Shown: positions 16,330 to 24,956 of the stretch, one piece after another | Position numbering within the stretch: the first letter of the stretch is position 1 | How the letters are laid out: every line of letters starts with the position of its first letter | NCBI RefSeq assembly: GCF_026242055.1 | Contig: NZ_JAPJDL010000027.1 | Location: 1 to 64,000 of the forward strand | Direction of reading: 5' to 3' | DNA: 64,000 bases | Origin: Lentzea sp. NEAU-D7 | GTDB lineage: Bacteria; Actinomycetota; Actinomycetes; Mycobacteriales; Pseudonocardiaceae | Notes under the pieces: model-generated | The model's input: the letters and a program-made list of their open reading frames with translations, nothing else | Told to the model about the DNA's origin: nothing | The model's database searches: none | Position numbers and translations under genes: made by a program

Positions 16330-16836
16330 TCAAACCTCAGCGGCGAGCGTGTCGGCGAGCGAGATGACGCCCGCCCGGATCTCGTCGGCCGTCATGCCCT
16401 GGGCCAGCAGGAACTCGATGTGCTCGCCGCGCAGCACGGCCAGCAGGGTGTGCGCCCTGAAGGTCGAGCCGACCAGTTCGGCGAGCCGCTCGACGGTGAT
16501 GCGGAAGTTGCCCTCGCAGCTGCGCACCGTCGTCCGCTCGACGGCGATGACCAGCGGCAACGACGCCAGCACGTGGTCGAACAGGGTGCCCGCGAACTCC
16601 CCTGCCGTGCGGCACTCCAGCGACGCGACCTGGATCCACGAGGCGGCCGTCTCGTCGACCACCGCCCGGACCAGTCCCGCCTTGTCGCCGAACCGCCGGA
16701 ACACCGTGCCCTTGCCGACCCCCGCCGCCGTGGCGACGTCCTCCACCGACACGGTTTCGATACCTCGCTCGCTGATCAGCCGGGTGGCGGCGGCCAGGAT
16801 CGCGGCACGGTTGCGGGCGGCGTCGGCGCGTTCCAC
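16330..16836 (-). CDS. TetR-family transcriptional repressor
   Basis: One-component regulator of 168 aa. The N-terminal TetR helix-turn-helix is clear (residues about 8-55: RNRAAILAAATRLI, VEDVATAAGVGKGTVFRRFGDK). The C-terminal ligand-binding half is short and of unknown specificity. It is divergent from the oxidoreductase at 16920, and the 83-bp gap contains two identical inverted repeats, CGGAC-N5-GTCCG, that are good operator candidates. It most likely represses itself and the oxidoreductase. Confidence 0.92.
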   Translation of the reverse strand: MERADAARNRAAILAAATRLISERGIETVSVEDVATAAGVGKGTVFRRFGDKAGLVRAVVDETAASWIQVASLECRTAGEFAGTLFDHVLASLPLVIAVERTTVRSCEGNFRITVERLAELVGSTFRAHTLLAVLRGEHIEFLLAQGMTADEIRAGVISLADTLAAEV

Positions 16837-16856
16837 GGGCTCTCCCTCGACACAAG

Positions 16857-16898
16857 CGGACTGATGGTCCGTATAGTAGCAACCGGACCGACGGTCCG
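16857..16898. promoter_or_regulatory. Two identical TetR operator palindromes
   Basis: CGGAC-N5-GTCCG occurs at 16857-16871 and at 16884-16898, 27 bp centre to centre, between divergent tetR-like and oxidoreductase genes. TATAGT at 16873-16878, between the two sites, could be a -10 element. The arrangement is typical of TetR autoregulation with repression of the divergent gene. Confidence 0.75.
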
Positions 16899-16919
16899 CT
16901 TATCCAGGGGAGGACGACG

Positions 16920-17753
16920 ATGAAGGCAGTGCGGTTCCACGAGTTCGGCGGGCCCGAGGTGCTGAGGGTCGAGGAGGTGCCGGACCCGGTCGGCGACACG
17001 CTCGTCGACGTCACCGCGATCGGCCTCAACTACGGGGAGACGGTCATCCGCAGGGGCAAGGGCCGCGAGCTGTTCCCGTGGTACCCGGGACCGGGCCTGC
17101 CGGCCGTGCTGGGCTCGGAGGTCGTGGGCACCACCGCGGAGGGCCGCCGGGTGATGGGCGTCCCGCGCGACGGCGCGTACGCCACGAAGGCCGTCATCGA
17201 GCACCCGGTCGACGTGCCAGACGGCGTGAGCGACCACGAGGCGCTCGCCCTCCTGCTGCAAGGCACCACCGCGGTCGCGGCGGCCAAGGCGGCGCGGATC
17301 CAGCCCGGCGACCGGGTGCTGGTCGAGGCGGCGACCGGCGGTGTCGGCAGCCTGCTGGTCCAGCTCGCACAACGGGCGGGGGCGACGGTCCTCGCCGCGT
17401 CCAGCAAGGGCGGCATCGGCTACGACTGGGACGACCTCGACCCGGTCGACGTCGTGTTCGAGTCGATCGGCGGCGCCGTCGGAAGACGTGCGTTCGAGCT
17501 GCTCAGGGACGGCGCCGGGCGGATGGTCGTGTTCGGGTACGCCAGCGGCGAGCCGCTGGACGTCACCGCGAGCGACATCTTCCGCAAGGGCGTCGCGGTC
17601 ATGGGCCTTTCGCACGGCACCACGCCCGAAGAGGTGCTCGGCATGGGCCTCAAGCCCGTGCTCGGCGACGTCTACCGGTTCGACGAGATCGCCGAGGCGC
17701 ACCGCGCACTCGAGGCCCGCACCACGACGGGCAAGCTCATCGCGCGACCGTGA
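16920..17753 (+). CDS. Zinc-type alcohol dehydrogenase / quinone oxidoreductase family (MDR)
   Basis: Medium-chain dehydrogenase/reductase of 277 aa, most like NADPH:quinone oxidoreductases: N-terminal MKAVRFHEFGGPEVLRVEEVPDP, LNYGETVIRRG, then a Rossmann domain with VEAATGGVGSLLVQLAQ. No cluster of zinc-ligand cysteines is visible, so it is the zinc-free quinone reductase type. It is shorter than the usual 320-330 aa, mainly in the cofactor-domain region after residue 160. GGGGAGG sits 8 nt before the ATG. It is probably controlled by the divergent TetR protein. Confidence 0.9.
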   Translation: MKAVRFHEFGGPEVLRVEEVPDPVGDTLVDVTAIGLNYGETVIRRGKGRELFPWYPGPGLPAVLGSEVVGTTAEGRRVMGVPRDGAYATKAVIEHPVDVPDGVSDHEALALLLQGTTAVAAAKAARIQPGDRVLVEAATGGVGSLLVQLAQRAGATVLAASSKGGIGYDWDDLDPVDVVFESIGGAVGRRAFELLRDGAGRMVVFGYASGEPLDVTASDIFRKGVAVMGLSHGTTPEEVLGMGLKPVLGDVYRFDEIAEAHRALEARTTTGKLIARP

Positions 17754-18807
17754 CCGACTTCGGCGCGCGGAACGACAGCAGGTTCAGCCACTCCGGCTCC
17801 GGCCCCACCAGGTGCAACGACGGCTCGTGCTCGGCGACGGTCCGCAACGTGACGGCGGCCTCCAGCCGGGCCAGCCCCGCCCCGAGGCAGAAGTGCCGGC
17901 CGTAGCCGAACGCGAGATGCCGGGGGTCGGTCTCCTTGCCGCTCAACAACAACACGAGCTCCGCACCGGCAGGTACGCGCACACCGGACAGCACGACCTC
18001 ACGCGCGGTCAGCCGCCGCCACGTCACCACGGGCGTCTCGGTCCGCAGCACGTCCTCGACGAACGACTCGGCGACGCCGGGTTCGGGCAGCCGCGCCCAC
18101 AGCGAGCGGTCCTGCAACGCACGGCGCAACGCCGTGGACAACAACTGGGTCGTCGTCTCCTGGCCCGCGATCAGCAGGAAGTAGCAGAGACCGGCGGAGT
18201 CCTCGGCGGACACTCCGGCGTCGGCCAGCGCGCAGAACAGCTCGCCGTCCCGCGCGTGGTAGCGCTTGACCAGCCACTGGTGGAAGTCGCCGACGTCGTC
18301 GACCAGCTCCATCTGCCGTTCGCGGGTGATGTCGCCCCAGAAGAACTCCAGCGAGCCGGTGCTCCAGCGCTTCAGCGTCGGGATGTCGACGTTCGGCAGC
18401 CCCAGCAGGTCCATCAGCACGATCGCGGGCAGGTCCCACGCGAGCGAGCGCACGAGATCCGTGCCACCCAGGCGTTCCGAAACCAGGGACCGGATGCGAG
18501 GCTCCGCAGCGGCGACACGGGCCGGCGTGAAGAACGAGGCCACGAGCCGCCGCAGGCCGGCGTGCGACGAGGACCCGTTGTTCGCGAGCGTCGGCGGCAA
18601 CGAGAAGCGGGCCCTCACCAGGGCGCGCAGGGCGGCCGGAGCCACCGGGGTGACGGCGGTCAGCGCGTTGTCGGGCAGGAAGGTGACCGGATCGGCCAGC
18701 ACGGCGCGCACGTCGTCGTAGGCCGAGACCACCCAGCGGCCGCCGATGAACTGCACCGGCGAGGTGAGTTCGGCGCGCGTGAAGGTGAACAGGTCCACGA
18801 GCGGCAC
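17737..18807 (-). CDS. Cytochrome P450, head-to-head with bioF
   Basis: Heme monooxygenase. The I-helix reads FLLIAGQETTTQL (Glu in place of the common Asp), and the Cys-ligand loop FGYGRHFCLGAGLAR is intact. The start is uncertain. GTG at 18807 (356 aa) avoids overlap with bioF; GTG at 18849 (370 aa) would overlap the bioF start; the open frame continues to 18987. Either way the N-terminus is short for a P450 (about 400 aa), so part of the substrate-recognition region may be reduced. It overlaps the oxidoreductase gene by 17 bp tail to tail. Electron partners are not in the window. Its place beside bioF invites comparison with BioI, but that is only a contextual idea. Confidence 0.85.
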   Translation of the reverse strand: MPLVDLFTFTRAELTSPVQFIGGRWVVSAYDDVRAVLADPVTFLPDNALTAVTPVAPAALRALVRARFSLPPTLANNGSSSHAGLRRLVASFFTPARVAAAEPRIRSLVSERLGGTDLVRSLAWDLPAIVLMDLLGLPNVDIPTLKRWSTGSLEFFWGDITRERQMELVDDVGDFHQWLVKRYHARDGELFCALADAGVSAEDSAGLCYFLLIAGQETTTQLLSTALRRALQDRSLWARLPEPGVAESFVEDVLRTETPVVTWRRLTAREVVLSGVRVPAGAELVLLLSGKETDPRHLAFGYGRHFCLGAGLARLEAAVTLRTVAEHEPSLHLVGPEPEWLNLLSFRAPKSVTVAR

Positions 18808-18835
18808 GCTAGCGGGCGGATGGGAGACTCGGTCG

Positions 18836-20035
18836 GTGACCGTGAGCACAACTGAGGTGATTTCCAGCGGTGGTGAGTCGACGCTCGACTGGATCGACGT
18901 CCGCTCTGAAGCGAGGGCCAAGGCCGGTCTGAGCCGGCGGCTGCGGCCGCGCACGTCGGACTCGACGGACCTCGACCTCGCGAGCAACGACTACCTGGGC
19001 CTCGCCAAGGACAAGCGCGTCGCGGGCGCGGCGGCCGCCGCCACGCTGAAGTGGGGCTCCGGCTCGACGGGATCGCGCCTGGTCACGGGCTCAACGGAGC
19101 TGCACGCCGAGCTGGAGTTCGAGCTCGCGAACTTCTGCGGCTCGCAGTCGGCGCTGGTGTTCAGCAGCGGGTACATGGCGAACCTCGCCGCGGTCACGGC
19201 GCTGACGGGCCCCGGCACGGCGATCGTCGCCGACCAGCACATCCACGCCTCGCTGATCGACGGCACGCGCCTGTCCAAGGCCGATGTCGTGGTCGCGGAC
19301 CACTGCGACGTCGGCAAGGTCCGGCACGCGCTGGAGACGCGCGGCAAGCGACGCGCGATCGTCGTCACGGACTCGGTGTTCAGCGTCGACGGCGACATCG
19401 CTCCGCTGAACGAACTGCACGACGTCTGCCGCGCCACCGGTGCGGCGCTGGTGGTCGACGACGCGCACGGCCTCGGTGTCGTCGGGCCGGGTGGCCGGGG
19501 CGCGGTCGCCGAGGCGGGCATCATCAAGGCGCCGGACGTGATCACCACGCTGACGCTGAGCAAGTCGCTGGGTGCGCAGGGCGGCGCGGTCCTCGGCCCG
19601 AGCCGGGTGATCAGGCACCTGATCGACACCGCGCGGCCGTTCATCTTCGACACCGGTCTCGCGCCGAGCAGCGCGGCGGCGGCCCTCACGGCGATCAAGA
19701 TCCTGCGCGAGGAGCCGGACCGCCCCGAGCGGGCGCTGACCGTGGCGCACGACCTGAGCAACCGCCTGAAGGAGGCCGGTTTCCAGGTCAGCACGCCGAC
19801 CGCGGCCGTGGTGAGCGTGCGGGCGCCCTCGCCGGAGCAGGCGTTCCAGTGGGCCGAGACGTGCCGCACGAGCGGTGTCGTCGTCGGCTGCTTCCGGCCG
19901 CCGTCGGTGCCGGACCAGATCAGCAGGCTGCGGCTCACCGCGCGCGCCGATCTGACCGAGGCCGACATCGAGCGCGCGGTGCGCGTGATCAGGGAGAGCG
20001 CCGCATCCGCAGGTGTGGAATCCCGTCCTCGATGA
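18836..20035 (+). CDS. bioF: 8-amino-7-oxononanoate synthase (biotin synthesis)
   Basis: PLP-dependent alpha-oxoamine synthase that condenses pimeloyl-ACP/CoA with L-alanine in biotin synthesis. Landmarks: LASNDYLGLA, GSTGSRLVTGSTELH, VVDDAHGLGVVG, and the PLP lysine in TLSKSLGAQGGAVLG. GTG at 18836 follows GGGAG by 9 nt and gives 399 aa, longer than many BioF by a short N-terminal segment. The other biotin genes are not in the window. Its 3' end overlaps the convergent GNAT gene by 47 bp. Another alpha-oxoamine synthase role (for example KBL-like) is less likely but not excluded. Confidence 0.87.
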   Translation: MTVSTTEVISSGGESTLDWIDVRSEARAKAGLSRRLRPRTSDSTDLDLASNDYLGLAKDKRVAGAAAAATLKWGSGSTGSRLVTGSTELHAELEFELANFCGSQSALVFSSGYMANLAAVTALTGPGTAIVADQHIHASLIDGTRLSKADVVVADHCDVGKVRHALETRGKRRAIVVTDSVFSVDGDIAPLNELHDVCRATGAALVVDDAHGLGVVGPGGRGAVAEAGIIKAPDVITTLTLSKSLGAQGGAVLGPSRVIRHLIDTARPFIFDTGLAPSSAAAALTAIKILREEPDRPERALTVAHDLSNRLKEAGFQVSTPTAAVVSVRAPSPEQAFQWAETCRTSGVVVGCFRPPSVPDQISRLRLTARADLTEADIERAVRVIRESAASAGVESRPR

Positions 20036-20447
20036 ACTCCTCGCCCTCGGCGACGAACCCGAACGACGCGTAGAAGTCGACGACGTACGTCTGCGCGTCG
20101 AGCACTGACGGCGCGTTGCCGATGTCCACGAGCGCGGCCTGCATGAGCCGGCGGCTGTAACCGCGGCCGCGGGCCATGCGCGCCGTGGCGACGCGTCCGA
20201 CGCGGAACGTGCCGTCGGGTTCTTCGAGCAGCCGCAGGTAGGCGAGCGGGTCGAGCGTTCCCTCCGTCTCCAGCCAGAAGTGCCGCGTGCCCTGTTCGAG
20301 ATCACGGCCGTCCACGTCGGCGTAGACGCAGTTCTGCTCCACGACGAAGACGTCCTGGCGCAGCCGCAGGATCGCGTAGAGCTGGGCGGGGCTCAGATCG
20401 AGCCCCCACTGCCTGCGCAGGGTGGCGGGAAACTGTGTGGTTCGCAC
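19989..20447 (-). CDS. GNAT acetyltransferase, ElaA-like
   Basis: Small N-acetyltransferase (152 aa from GTG at 20447). The ElaA signature is visible: LYAILRLRQDVFVVEQNCVYADVDG split over the first half, then the acetyl-CoA loop RVATARMARGRGYSRRLM and the terminal YASFGFVAEG. ElaA-type proteins are GNATs of poorly defined substrate. The open frame extends upstream to 20615 into the protease gene, but similarity starts at this GTG. The tail-to-tail overlap with bioF is 47 bp. Confidence 0.85.
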   Translation of the reverse strand: MRTTQFPATLRRQWGLDLSPAQLYAILRLRQDVFVVEQNCVYADVDGRDLEQGTRHFWLETEGTLDPLAYLRLLEEPDGTFRVGRVATARMARGRGYSRRLMQAALVDIGNAPSVLDAQTYVVDFYASFGFVAEGEEFIEDGIPHLRMRRSP

Positions 20448-20460
20448 CTGGTCGTGGATA

Positions 20461-21195
20461 TCAGAAGCCCAGCGTCTGCCGGTAGTTCGCGAGCCGGGTG
20501 TAGACACCGGGTTCATCGGGCCGCGCGCAGCCGCGACCGAACGACACGACGCCCGCGAGCCTGCCGCGCACCACGAGCGGACCGCCCGAGTCGCCGGTGC
20601 AGGCGTCCCGGCCACCGCGCCCGGCGCACAGCATCGCGCCCTGCCGGTAGTCCGGTTCCTTCTGCAGGCACTCGGAGTCGGGCAGGATCGGCACCGTCAC
20701 CTTGCGCAGCGACATGGCGGGCGGGGAGTCCTCGGCGGTGCGGCCCCAGCCGAGCACCACGCCGTCGTCACCGGTCTCGCCGAGCGCGATCGTCCGGTAC
20801 TGGAGGGCCTGGGCCAGCGTCAGGACCGCCACGTCGTCGCCCTTGGTGACCTCGACGTAGTCGGGGTGCCGCCACACGCTCGCGACCGCCGCCTCGACGC
20901 CCTCCACCTTGCTCCGGAGGTCCGTGCGGCCGGCGACCACGCGCAGCTGCTCGGCGGGACGCTGGTTCTTGCCCAGCACGCCCTTCGGCACCACGCAGTG
21001 CGCGGCGGTCACGACCTTGTCCGGGGCGACGAGCGCGCCACCGCAGATCAGCTGACCGTCCGTGGTGGTGATCGCCACAACCCACGGGGTGTCGGCCACC
21101 CGCGCGGGTGTCCCCCCGACGATCGCATCCGCCGACGTCGCACCGCTGACCAGGGCGATCACCGCCACCAGCACGGCAAAACGCTTACCCCTCAC
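20461..21195 (-). CDS. Secreted trypsin-like serine protease (S1)
   Basis: Chymotrypsin-fold secreted endopeptidase of 244 aa. The signal peptide runs to about residue 24 (TSADA) and is followed immediately by the mature N-terminus IVGG, so there is almost no propeptide. Triad: TAAHC, DDVAVL, GDSGGP; DACTGDSGG gives the Asp of a trypsin-like S1 pocket. It differs from its two window paralogues by a longer loop after the active-site His (PKGVLGKNQRPAEQ). The upstream intergenic region contains no regulatory motif I can name. Confidence 0.95.
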   Translation of the reverse strand: MRGKRFAVLVAVIALVSGATSADAIVGGTPARVADTPWVVAITTTDGQLICGGALVAPDKVVTAAHCVVPKGVLGKNQRPAEQLRVVAGRTDLRSKVEGVEAAVASVWRHPDYVEVTKGDDVAVLTLAQALQYRTIALGETGDDGVVLGWGRTAEDSPPAMSLRKVTVPILPDSECLQKEPDYRQGAMLCAGRGGRDACTGDSGGPLVVRGRLAGVVSFGRGCARPDEPGVYTRLANYRQTLGF

Positions 21196-21343
21196 GGACC
21201 ACTCCTCGTTGCGCCAGGTGGACGATCGGTCACCAACGGTAGCGATCGCGCTAGGACGGCGTCAAAACCGGAGATTCTCGTGTTAGTGTCCCATTAGGCC
21301 GGAGATTTTGCGGTCAGTGGCGTAGATCACGGGGGTATGTACG

Positions 21344-21952
21344 GTGTTGTTCGACTTCGGCCAGGTTCCGGCCTTCCTCATCGCGTGCGCGGTCGTCATC
21401 GTGACCCCCGGCGTGGACGCGTTCCTGCTCCTGCGCACGTCACTGCGGTCGGGCACCCGCGCGGGCCTGCTCGCGCTGGGCGGTATCCACACGGCCGCGG
21501 CGGTCCAGGTCGCACTGGTCATCTCGGGCCTCGGGGTGGTGCTGGCGCAGTACCCGATGGTGCTCGCGGCACTGCGCTGGATCGGCGCCGGCTACCTGCT
21601 CTACCTGGCGATCTCCATCACGCGCGGGCTCGTCAAGCGCACCGGGGACGCCCCGGAGGAGGTCATGAGCGCGCGGCCGTTCCGGCAGGGCTTCCTGACC
21701 AACATCACGAACCCCAAGATGATCCTGTTCTCGCTGGCGTTCCTGCCGCAGTTCATCGGATCGGGTGAACCGGCACCGCAGCTCGCGATGCTCGCGGTCG
21801 TGTTCCTCGGACTCGCGGCGGTGTGGGAGCTGATGATCGTCCTGGCGGCGTCGCGGGTGGCCGGGAAGCTCAAGCGGCCTGGCGTGACGACGGCGCTCGA
21901 CGCGGTCTGCGCCGCCGTCTTCCTGACCATGTCCGTGGGCCTCGTGCTCTGA
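21344..21952 (+). CDS. LysE/RhtB-family amino-acid exporter
   Basis: Cytoplasmic membrane exporter of the LysE superfamily, 202 aa with about six hydrophobic segments. Family hallmarks: the N-terminal VIVTPGVDAFLLLRTSLRSGTRAG (the P-G-P-like motif as TPGVD), GAGYLLYLA, and FLTNITNPKMILFSLAFLPQF. GTG at 21344 is preceded by GGGGG at 8 nt. The substrate (an amino acid or derivative) is unknown. The start of the STAND regulator lies 15 bp beyond its stop, so the two may be co-transcribed. Confidence 0.92.
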   Translation: MLFDFGQVPAFLIACAVVIVTPGVDAFLLLRTSLRSGTRAGLLALGGIHTAAAVQVALVISGLGVVLAQYPMVLAALRWIGAGYLLYLAISITRGLVKRTGDAPEEVMSARPFRQGFLTNITNPKMILFSLAFLPQFIGSGEPAPQLAMLAVVFLGLAAVWELMIVLAASRVAGKLKRPGVTTALDAVCAAVFLTMSVGLVL

Positions 21953-21967
21953 GGCACACTCGGTGAC

Positions 21968-24163
21968 GTGGTGGATCGACTGCAGTCACTGCGCGACGCG
22001 CTGGCCGCACGTTCCGGCGAGGCCGTGCCGTTCGACGTGCTGACCGCCGAGGTGTGGCCCGACGAGCCGCCGATGCATCCGCGCGCGGCGTTGCGGACGC
22101 TGGTCAGCCGGTTGCGCGGCACCGAGCAGGTGATCACCGAACCGACCGGGTACCGGCTCGTGCCGCGGCCTCCCGCTCCGTGCCAGCTGCCCGCCGACCT
22201 GCCGGACTTCGTGGGCCGAAGAGAAGAGATCGCGCGGCTGGAGCTCCTCGACGCACCTGTGCGGGCGATCACCGGACTGCCCGGAGTCGGCAAGACCGCG
22301 CTCGCGATCAGGGAGGCGCACCGGCTGCGGCCCCAGTTCCCGGACGGGCAGCTCTACGTCGACCTGCGCGGCTTCTCCACCGGGCCGTCGATGACGGTCG
22401 AGCAGGCGCTCGCGCGGTTCGTGAAGGCGCTGGGCGGCGGGCCGGACGACGACTACCGCGAGCTCCTGCGCAACCGGCGGGTGCTGGTGGTGCTCGACAA
22501 CGCGACCGCCGAGGTGGTCGAGCCCCTCCTGCCCGCCACCCCCGGCTGCGCCGCGCTGATCACGAGCCGCCAGGACCTGCCGCGGTTCGCGCAGGTCACC
22601 CTGCCCGTGCTGACCGAGCAGGAGGCACGGGAGCTGCTCAAGGGCATGCGGGTCGACGGCGACACGAGCGAGCTGGTCAGGCTGTGCGGACGGCTGCCGC
22701 TGGCGTTGCGGATCGCCGGGGCGAACCTCGCCGGGCGGCATCTGCCGGACTACGTCGAGGAGCTGCGCGAGCACCGCCTCGAGGCGCTGGAGATCGACAA
22801 CGACGACACGGCCGTGCAGGCGACGTTCGACCTGTCGTACCGGAAGCTCTCGCCGCGGGCGCGCCGGACTTTCGACTTCCTCGGCGCGGTGCCCGGCCCG
22901 GACGTTCCGCGCGACCTGGCCGGAGCCGGAGCCGACGAGCTGGTCGCGGCGAACCTGGTGCAGCGCGATGGCGACCGCTACCGGCTGCACGACCTGCTGC
23001 GCCTCTACGCGCACGAACGGGCGACCGAGCAGGACCGGCGGACCGTGTTCGACTGGTACCTCAGGCGGGCCGACGGAGCCGAAGCCCGGATGCAGATCGG
23101 TTTCACCCGCCTGCTCCCGTCCACTCCGGACCCCGTCGCGTTCGCGGACCGCGAGGAGGCGATGGCCTGGTTCGAGGTGGAACGGCCGAACCTCGTCGCG
23201 CTCGCCGCCGACCGCGCGGACGCGGCGCTGGTCGTGGCCATCAGGCCGTACCTGCTGCTCACCGGCCAGTACGCCGACCTGCGCACGGTCGCGCGCGCCG
23301 CGCTGGACGGCGGCGAGACCGGGCAGCGCGCGGCGGCGATGCGGGTGTGCCTCGCGCACCTCGACTGGCGGTCCGGCGAGCACCGGACGGCGATCGAGCA
23401 CAGCGAGCGGGCCATCGCCGAGTACCGCGCCGCCGGCTCGCAGGCCCCGGAGGCCGCCGCGCTCAACACCCTCGCCGGGATCTACCACGACCTCGGTGAG
23501 CTGGACCGCGCCCGCGAGCACCTCGCGTCGGCGATCGAGCTCTACGGACCCAACGGCATGCGGGCACAGCTGATCGGCGGTCTCGGCAACCTCGGGCTGG
23601 TCGACCTGGAGCTCGGCAGGCTCTCCTCCGCCGAGGACGCGCTGCGCCGGTCCGTCGAGCTGGCCAGGGAGATCGACGACTGGCAGCACCTCGCGAACGG
23701 CCTCAGCAACCTCGGCGTCGTGCTCGCCGCCCGGCAGCGGCACGCGGACTCGGAGGCCGCCTTCAGCGAGTCCCTCGACCTGGCGCGCCGGCACGGGCTG
23801 CGACCGGTCGAGATGTCCGCGCGGGTCGAGCACGCGGAGCTGCTCATCGCCACCGGTCGCCGCGAACAAGCTCGTGACCAGGCGGAACGCGCACTGGAAC
23901 TGGCAGGGGACGACGACCTCTTCATCGAGGTCGACGCCTGCCTGGTGCTCGCGGAGGTCAACCGCTCTGCCGCCGAGTACGACGAGGTGCTGCGCCGCGC
24001 GACGGACGCCGGGTTCCGCATCATCGAGGTGCGCGCCCTGGCGGGCAAAGCCGCGCTGACGCGGGACGAGGCGTTGTACGACAAGGCGATCGAACGAGCG
24101 GAGAGCGCCGGACTGCGCTACCGCGCCGACCTGGTCAGGAAGCTCCGCTCAGCTACGTCGTGA
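21968..24163 (+). CDS. AfsR/SARP-related STAND regulator, compact (no BTAD)
   Basis: Large signal-responsive ATPase/regulator, 731 aa. Residues about 1-65 resemble the C-terminal part of a winged-helix DNA-binding domain (AEVWPDEPP, LVSRLRG, TGYRL). The bacterial transcriptional activation domain (BTAD), usual in SARPs, is absent. The NB-ARC ATPase follows at once: FVGRREEIARLE, Walker A GLPGVGKT (103-110), RVLVVLDN, and GRLPLALRIAGANL. The C-terminal half is a TPR array (AALNTLAGIYHDLGELDRA and similar 34-residue units). Such proteins control secondary metabolism or development; no biosynthetic cluster is adjacent. The start is GTG. Confidence 0.85.
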   Translation: MVDRLQSLRDALAARSGEAVPFDVLTAEVWPDEPPMHPRAALRTLVSRLRGTEQVITEPTGYRLVPRPPAPCQLPADLPDFVGRREEIARLELLDAPVRAITGLPGVGKTALAIREAHRLRPQFPDGQLYVDLRGFSTGPSMTVEQALARFVKALGGGPDDDYRELLRNRRVLVVLDNATAEVVEPLLPATPGCAALITSRQDLPRFAQVTLPVLTEQEARELLKGMRVDGDTSELVRLCGRLPLALRIAGANLAGRHLPDYVEELREHRLEALEIDNDDTAVQATFDLSYRKLSPRARRTFDFLGAVPGPDVPRDLAGAGADELVAANLVQRDGDRYRLHDLLRLYAHERATEQDRRTVFDWYLRRADGAEARMQIGFTRLLPSTPDPVAFADREEAMAWFEVERPNLVALAADRADAALVVAIRPYLLLTGQYADLRTVARAALDGGETGQRAAAMRVCLAHLDWRSGEHRTAIEHSERAIAEYRAAGSQAPEAAALNTLAGIYHDLGELDRAREHLASAIELYGPNGMRAQLIGGLGNLGLVDLELGRLSSAEDALRRSVELAREIDDWQHLANGLSNLGVVLAARQRHADSEAAFSESLDLARRHGLRPVEMSARVEHAELLIATGRREQARDQAERALELAGDDDLFIEVDACLVLAEVNRSAAEYDEVLRRATDAGFRIIEVRALAGKAALTRDEALYDKAIERAESAGLRYRADLVRKLRSATS

Positions 24164-24164
24164 C

Positions 24165-24941
24165 CTACGGGTCGACAACCGCCGGCGGCGAAGCGTCGAC
24201 GACCGAGTGGAGCTCCTCGGCGTAGCGGGAGATCCGGACGTACACGCCCGGCTTGTTCCTGCGCGCGCAGCCCTCGCCCCACGACGTGACGCCGACGAGC
24301 TTGCCGCCCACCACGATCGGGCCGCCCGAGTCGCCCTGGCAGGTGTCGACCTTGCCGCCCTCGTACCCGGCGCAGAACATGTCCGCCTTCACGAACTGCG
24401 GGTAGGTGTCCACGCAGAACTCGTCCGGCAGCACCGGCAGGCTGGCCTGCATCAGGAAGCGGGACGTCTTGCCGTTCTCGGACGTGCGCCCCCAGCCGAG
24501 CGCGCGCAGCATCGTGCCGGGCTCGTACAGCGCCTGGTCGGACGGTTCGGCGAACGGCAGCGGCTCGTACGGCAGCGGCTCCTGCAGGGTCAGGACGGCG
24601 ACGTCCTCGCCCTCGTCCGCGGAGACGTACTGCTGGTGGATCCAGATCTTCGCGACACCGGCCACCACCCCGGCCCTGCGGTCCTGCTTGTCCTCGCGAC
24701 CGGCGACGACCTGCAGTTCCCTCGGCGAGCGGCCGAGCGCGCAGTGGGCGGCGGTGAGCACCTTCGACGGTGCGACGATCGTGCCGCCGCAGAACTGGGC
24801 GCCGCGGGCGTCGACCAGGTAGACGGCCCACGGGTTGGCCTTGATGGACGCCCGCTCGCCGCCGACGATCCGTTCGTCGGCGGCGGCGGTGCCCGTTGCG
24901 GCGAGCATTGTGGAGAGAACCAACACCAGGAGTCGTCTCAT
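24165..24941 (-). CDS. Secreted trypsin-like serine protease (S1)
   Basis: Third S1 paralogue of the window, 258 aa. The signal peptide ends near residue 21 (GTAAA); the mature N-terminus is IVGG after a DER tripeptide. Triad: TAAHC, EDVAVL, GDSGGP, with the trypsin-type Asp in VDTCQGDSGG. A Pro/Val-rich tail (DASPPAVVDP) extends past the catalytic domain. The gene ends one base from the convergent STAND-regulator stop. Confidence 0.95.
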   Translation of the reverse strand: MRRLLVLVLSTMLAATGTAAADERIVGGERASIKANPWAVYLVDARGAQFCGGTIVAPSKVLTAAHCALGRSPRELQVVAGREDKQDRRAGVVAGVAKIWIHQQYVSADEGEDVAVLTLQEPLPYEPLPFAEPSDQALYEPGTMLRALGWGRTSENGKTSRFLMQASLPVLPDEFCVDTYPQFVKADMFCAGYEGGKVDTCQGDSGGPIVVGGKLVGVTSWGEGCARRNKPGVYVRISRYAEELHSVVDASPPAVVDP

Positions 24942-24956
24942 GACTCCAGATGGTAG

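Noticed and set aside
21968-24163. Canonical SARP activator of an antibiotic cluster
   Set aside because: There is no BTAD, and no polyketide, peptide or other biosynthetic core gene is present in the window.
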